DNA of 5,210 nucleotides from Elusimicrobiota bacterium (GTDB lineage Bacteria > Elusimicrobiota > Endomicrobiia > Endomicrobiales > Endomicrobiaceae): positions 1-5,210 of the forward strand of contig JAIRQB010000017.1 of the NCBI GenBank assembly GCA_031256695.1, given 5' to 3'. Of the stretch, positions 3,871 through 5,210 are shown piece by piece; the first letter of the stretch is position 1; each line of letters begins with the position of its first letter. The position numbers and the translations under genes were made by a program. A model generated the notes under the pieces. It had not been told where the DNA came from, searched no databases, and was given only the letters and a program-made list of their open reading frames with translations.

Positions 3871-4962
3871 ATGAATTCAGAAAATCAAAAAACTAAATTT
3901 ATGATTGAGGCTATAAGTCTTGCTGCAAAAGGTTTCGGCAAGGTTGCGCCCAATCCAATGGTAGGCGCTGTCATTGTCAAAGACGGAGAAATTATAGGGC
4001 GCGGCTATCACAGAGTTTTCGGCTCTCATCACGCTGAAATAAACGCTCTCAGAGATGCCGGCGCCCGCTCGGAAGGGGCGGATATTTATATCACCCTTGA
4101 ACCTTGCAATTCTTTCGGCAAAAAGCCGCCTTGCTCTCAAGAAATTATAAAAGCGGGCATAAAGAGAGTTTTTTTTGCTTGTAAAGACCCCGCAGTAACA
4201 GGCAGTAAAGAGGTTTTAGAAAAAGCGGGCATTGAGGTTATAGGCGGGATTTGCGAAAAGAAAGCGCGAAAACTCATAAAAGATTATTTGCATCATTTAG
4301 AAGTAAAGCCGAGAGTTTCAATAAAAGCCGCAATCAGTTTAGACGGCAAAATAGCCTCTAAAAATTATGATTCTAAATGGATAACTTCAGAAATTTCGCG
4401 GGATTTTGTCCATAAATTGAGGAGTAAATATGACGCGGTTCTAATAGGCGCAAACACGGCGCGTTTAGATAATCCGCATTTAACTTCTCACGGCAAAGGC
4501 AAAAATCCTATAAGAGCGGCAATAATTCCGCAATTAAATCTTAAAAGCGGCTCCAATTTGCTAAATGAGGAAGCGGCGTCTATAATTTTTTACGATGAGA
4601 AAATAAAAACTATTCCGCCTCATTTCAGAAAAGAGCATATTTTTTTATGTCCTATCAATGTCAAAAAGAGCAAAGAGGATTTTTCTCTCATAATTGACAA
4701 AATGCATTCTTTCGGCATAAAGACTATTCTCATAGAAGGCGGCGGGGAAATAATATCCTCTGCCTTATTTTCAAATTCAGCAGACGATTTATATTTTTTT
4801 ATAGCGCCAAAAATTATAGGCGGTAAAGAGTCTGTTTCAGTTGTAGGCGGAATAGGCGCGGCAAGAGTAGAAGACAGTTTGAAAATTTCTGAAATGAGAA
4901 CTGAAAAGATAGGCGGCGATTTATTGATTACAGGGAAAATAAAAGGCAAGAGGAAAAGTTGA
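3871..4962 (+). CDS. ribD: Bifunctional riboflavin biosynthesis protein RibD (deaminase/reductase)
   Basis: RibD carries out two cytoplasmic steps of riboflavin synthesis: deamination of the GTP-derived pyrimidine, then NADPH-dependent reduction of its ribosyl side chain. The 363 aa are full length. The deaminase half (about 1-145) has APNPMVGAVIV (26-36), the zinc/catalytic H54-A-E56, and the zinc cysteines C79 and C88 in EPCNSFGKKPPC. The reductase half (about 147-360) has VSIKAAISLDGKIAS (149-163), SKWITS (168-173), IGANTARLDNP (192-202), LIEGGGE (287-293) and IAPKIIGG (311-318). Oddities: the usual EPCSH reads EPCNS, replacing a conserved histidine, and the DPNPxVxGxG loop is shortened to DPAVTG (106-111). 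The ATG follows the small upstream frame by 2 nt. Only G-rich GGGACGGCGGG precedes it as a weak ribosome site, so coupled translation is possible. No riboflavin synthase or other rib gene follows within the window. Confidence 0.93.
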   Translation: MNSENQKTKFMIEAISLAAKGFGKVAPNPMVGAVIVKDGEIIGRGYHRVFGSHHAEINALRDAGARSEGADIYITLEPCNSFGKKPPCSQEIIKAGIKRVFFACKDPAVTGSKEVLEKAGIEVIGGICEKKARKLIKDYLHHLEVKPRVSIKAAISLDGKIASKNYDSKWITSEISRDFVHKLRSKYDAVLIGANTARLDNPHLTSHGKGKNPIRAAIIPQLNLKSGSNLLNEEAASIIFYDEKIKTIPPHFRKEHIFLCPINVKKSKEDFSLIIDKMHSFGIKTILIEGGGEIISSALFSNSADDLYFFIAPKIIGGKESVSVVGGIGAARVEDSLKISEMRTEKIGGDLLITGKIKGKRKS

Positions 4963-5210
4963 GTTTTTTCTAAACAATTCCGTTTAGCAGATATAAAAAT
5001 GCCTAAAAATTTAAATTTTGCCTGGCAGAAATAAAAATCGGCATTTTAGCGGCTTAAAAGCAAAACTCTGTTTTTGCAAAAGCAAATCAAAAGTCCGCAA
5101 TTGTCAAGGCAAAACGGCAAAAACAAAGCCTAAAATTTGCCAAAATTCCGTCAAAATCAAAGAGATAAGACAGCAAGTCTTTGTTTGCATTTTTCAGGTC
5201 TATTATTGTA
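4963..5210. other. AT-rich 3' region without a recognised gene
   Basis: About 250 bp after ribD contain no recognisable gene or RNA. Several short AT-rich inverted repeats are present: CTAAAC/GTTTAG at 4970-4987, AAAATGCC/GGCATTTT at 4996-5003 and 5040-5047, the 14-bp palindrome AAAATTTAAATTTT at 5006-5019, and GCAAAA/TTTTGC at 5060-5077. None is followed by a proper T-run, so no terminator is called. The run of six T at 4964-4969 directly follows the ribD stop, but no GC-rich stem precedes it. On the minus strand a frame is open from the right edge to a stop at 5087-5089 (40 codons, no start). It could be the tail of a converging gene, but composition gives no support. Confidence 0.5.

Noticed and set aside
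4951..4990. Rho-independent terminator after ribD
   Set aside because: Six T follow the stop codon but no GC-rich stem precedes them, and the CTAAAC/GTTTAG stem comes after the T-run and has no T tail.

Overview
The window carries five confidently recognised genes, all on the + strand, in AT-rich DNA with Shine-Dalgarno-led starts. In order they are a DUF362/4Fe-4S ferredoxin-type protein (557-1603), the RecA regulator recX (1614-2228), the 16S rRNA methyltransferase rsmG (2353-3096), a flavodoxin-like protein with a Sec-type signal peptide (3171-3773), and the bifunctional riboflavin enzyme ribD (3871-4962). The two-cluster iron-sulfur protein suggests an anaerobic lifestyle. The AT-rich, lysine-rich coding style and GC-rich palindromic spacers fit something like an Elusimicrobiota/Endomicrobia genome. 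That placement is an impression from sequence style only, without a database search, and should be treated as tentative.

Layout. Bases 1-540 hold no convincing gene. They are packed with GC-rich palindromes and short repeats: a GNRA-loop hairpin, a CTTTGY tandem run, five further hairpins up to 453, and a 12-bp stem at 497-528. They end in a possible promoter and a clear ribosome binding site for the first gene. The DUF362 gene and recX are 10 nt apart and almost certainly co-transcribed. A 124-bp recX-rsmG spacer contains a GC-rich palindrome that matches, in reverse orientation, units from the 5' block, so the same repeat family appears to have inserted there. A possible promoter with an exact -35 box precedes the flavodoxin gene. 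The 97-bp gap before ribD is spanned by a 29-codon reading frame that may be a small gene or another degenerate repeat. After ribD, about 250 bp are AT-rich and carry no recognisable gene.

How the genes relate. recX (recombination control) and rsmG (ribosome modification) are housekeeping genes in a run of same-strand genes. The last two share a flavin theme: RibD supplies the riboflavin pathway from which FMN is made, and flavodoxins bind FMN. This pairing is suggestive, not proof of a functional link. I see no clear new defence, mobile or biosynthetic system. The points most worth a second look are the dispersed palindromic repeat family, the altered deaminase pocket of RibD (His to Ser plus a shortened DPNP loop), and the exported flavodoxin.
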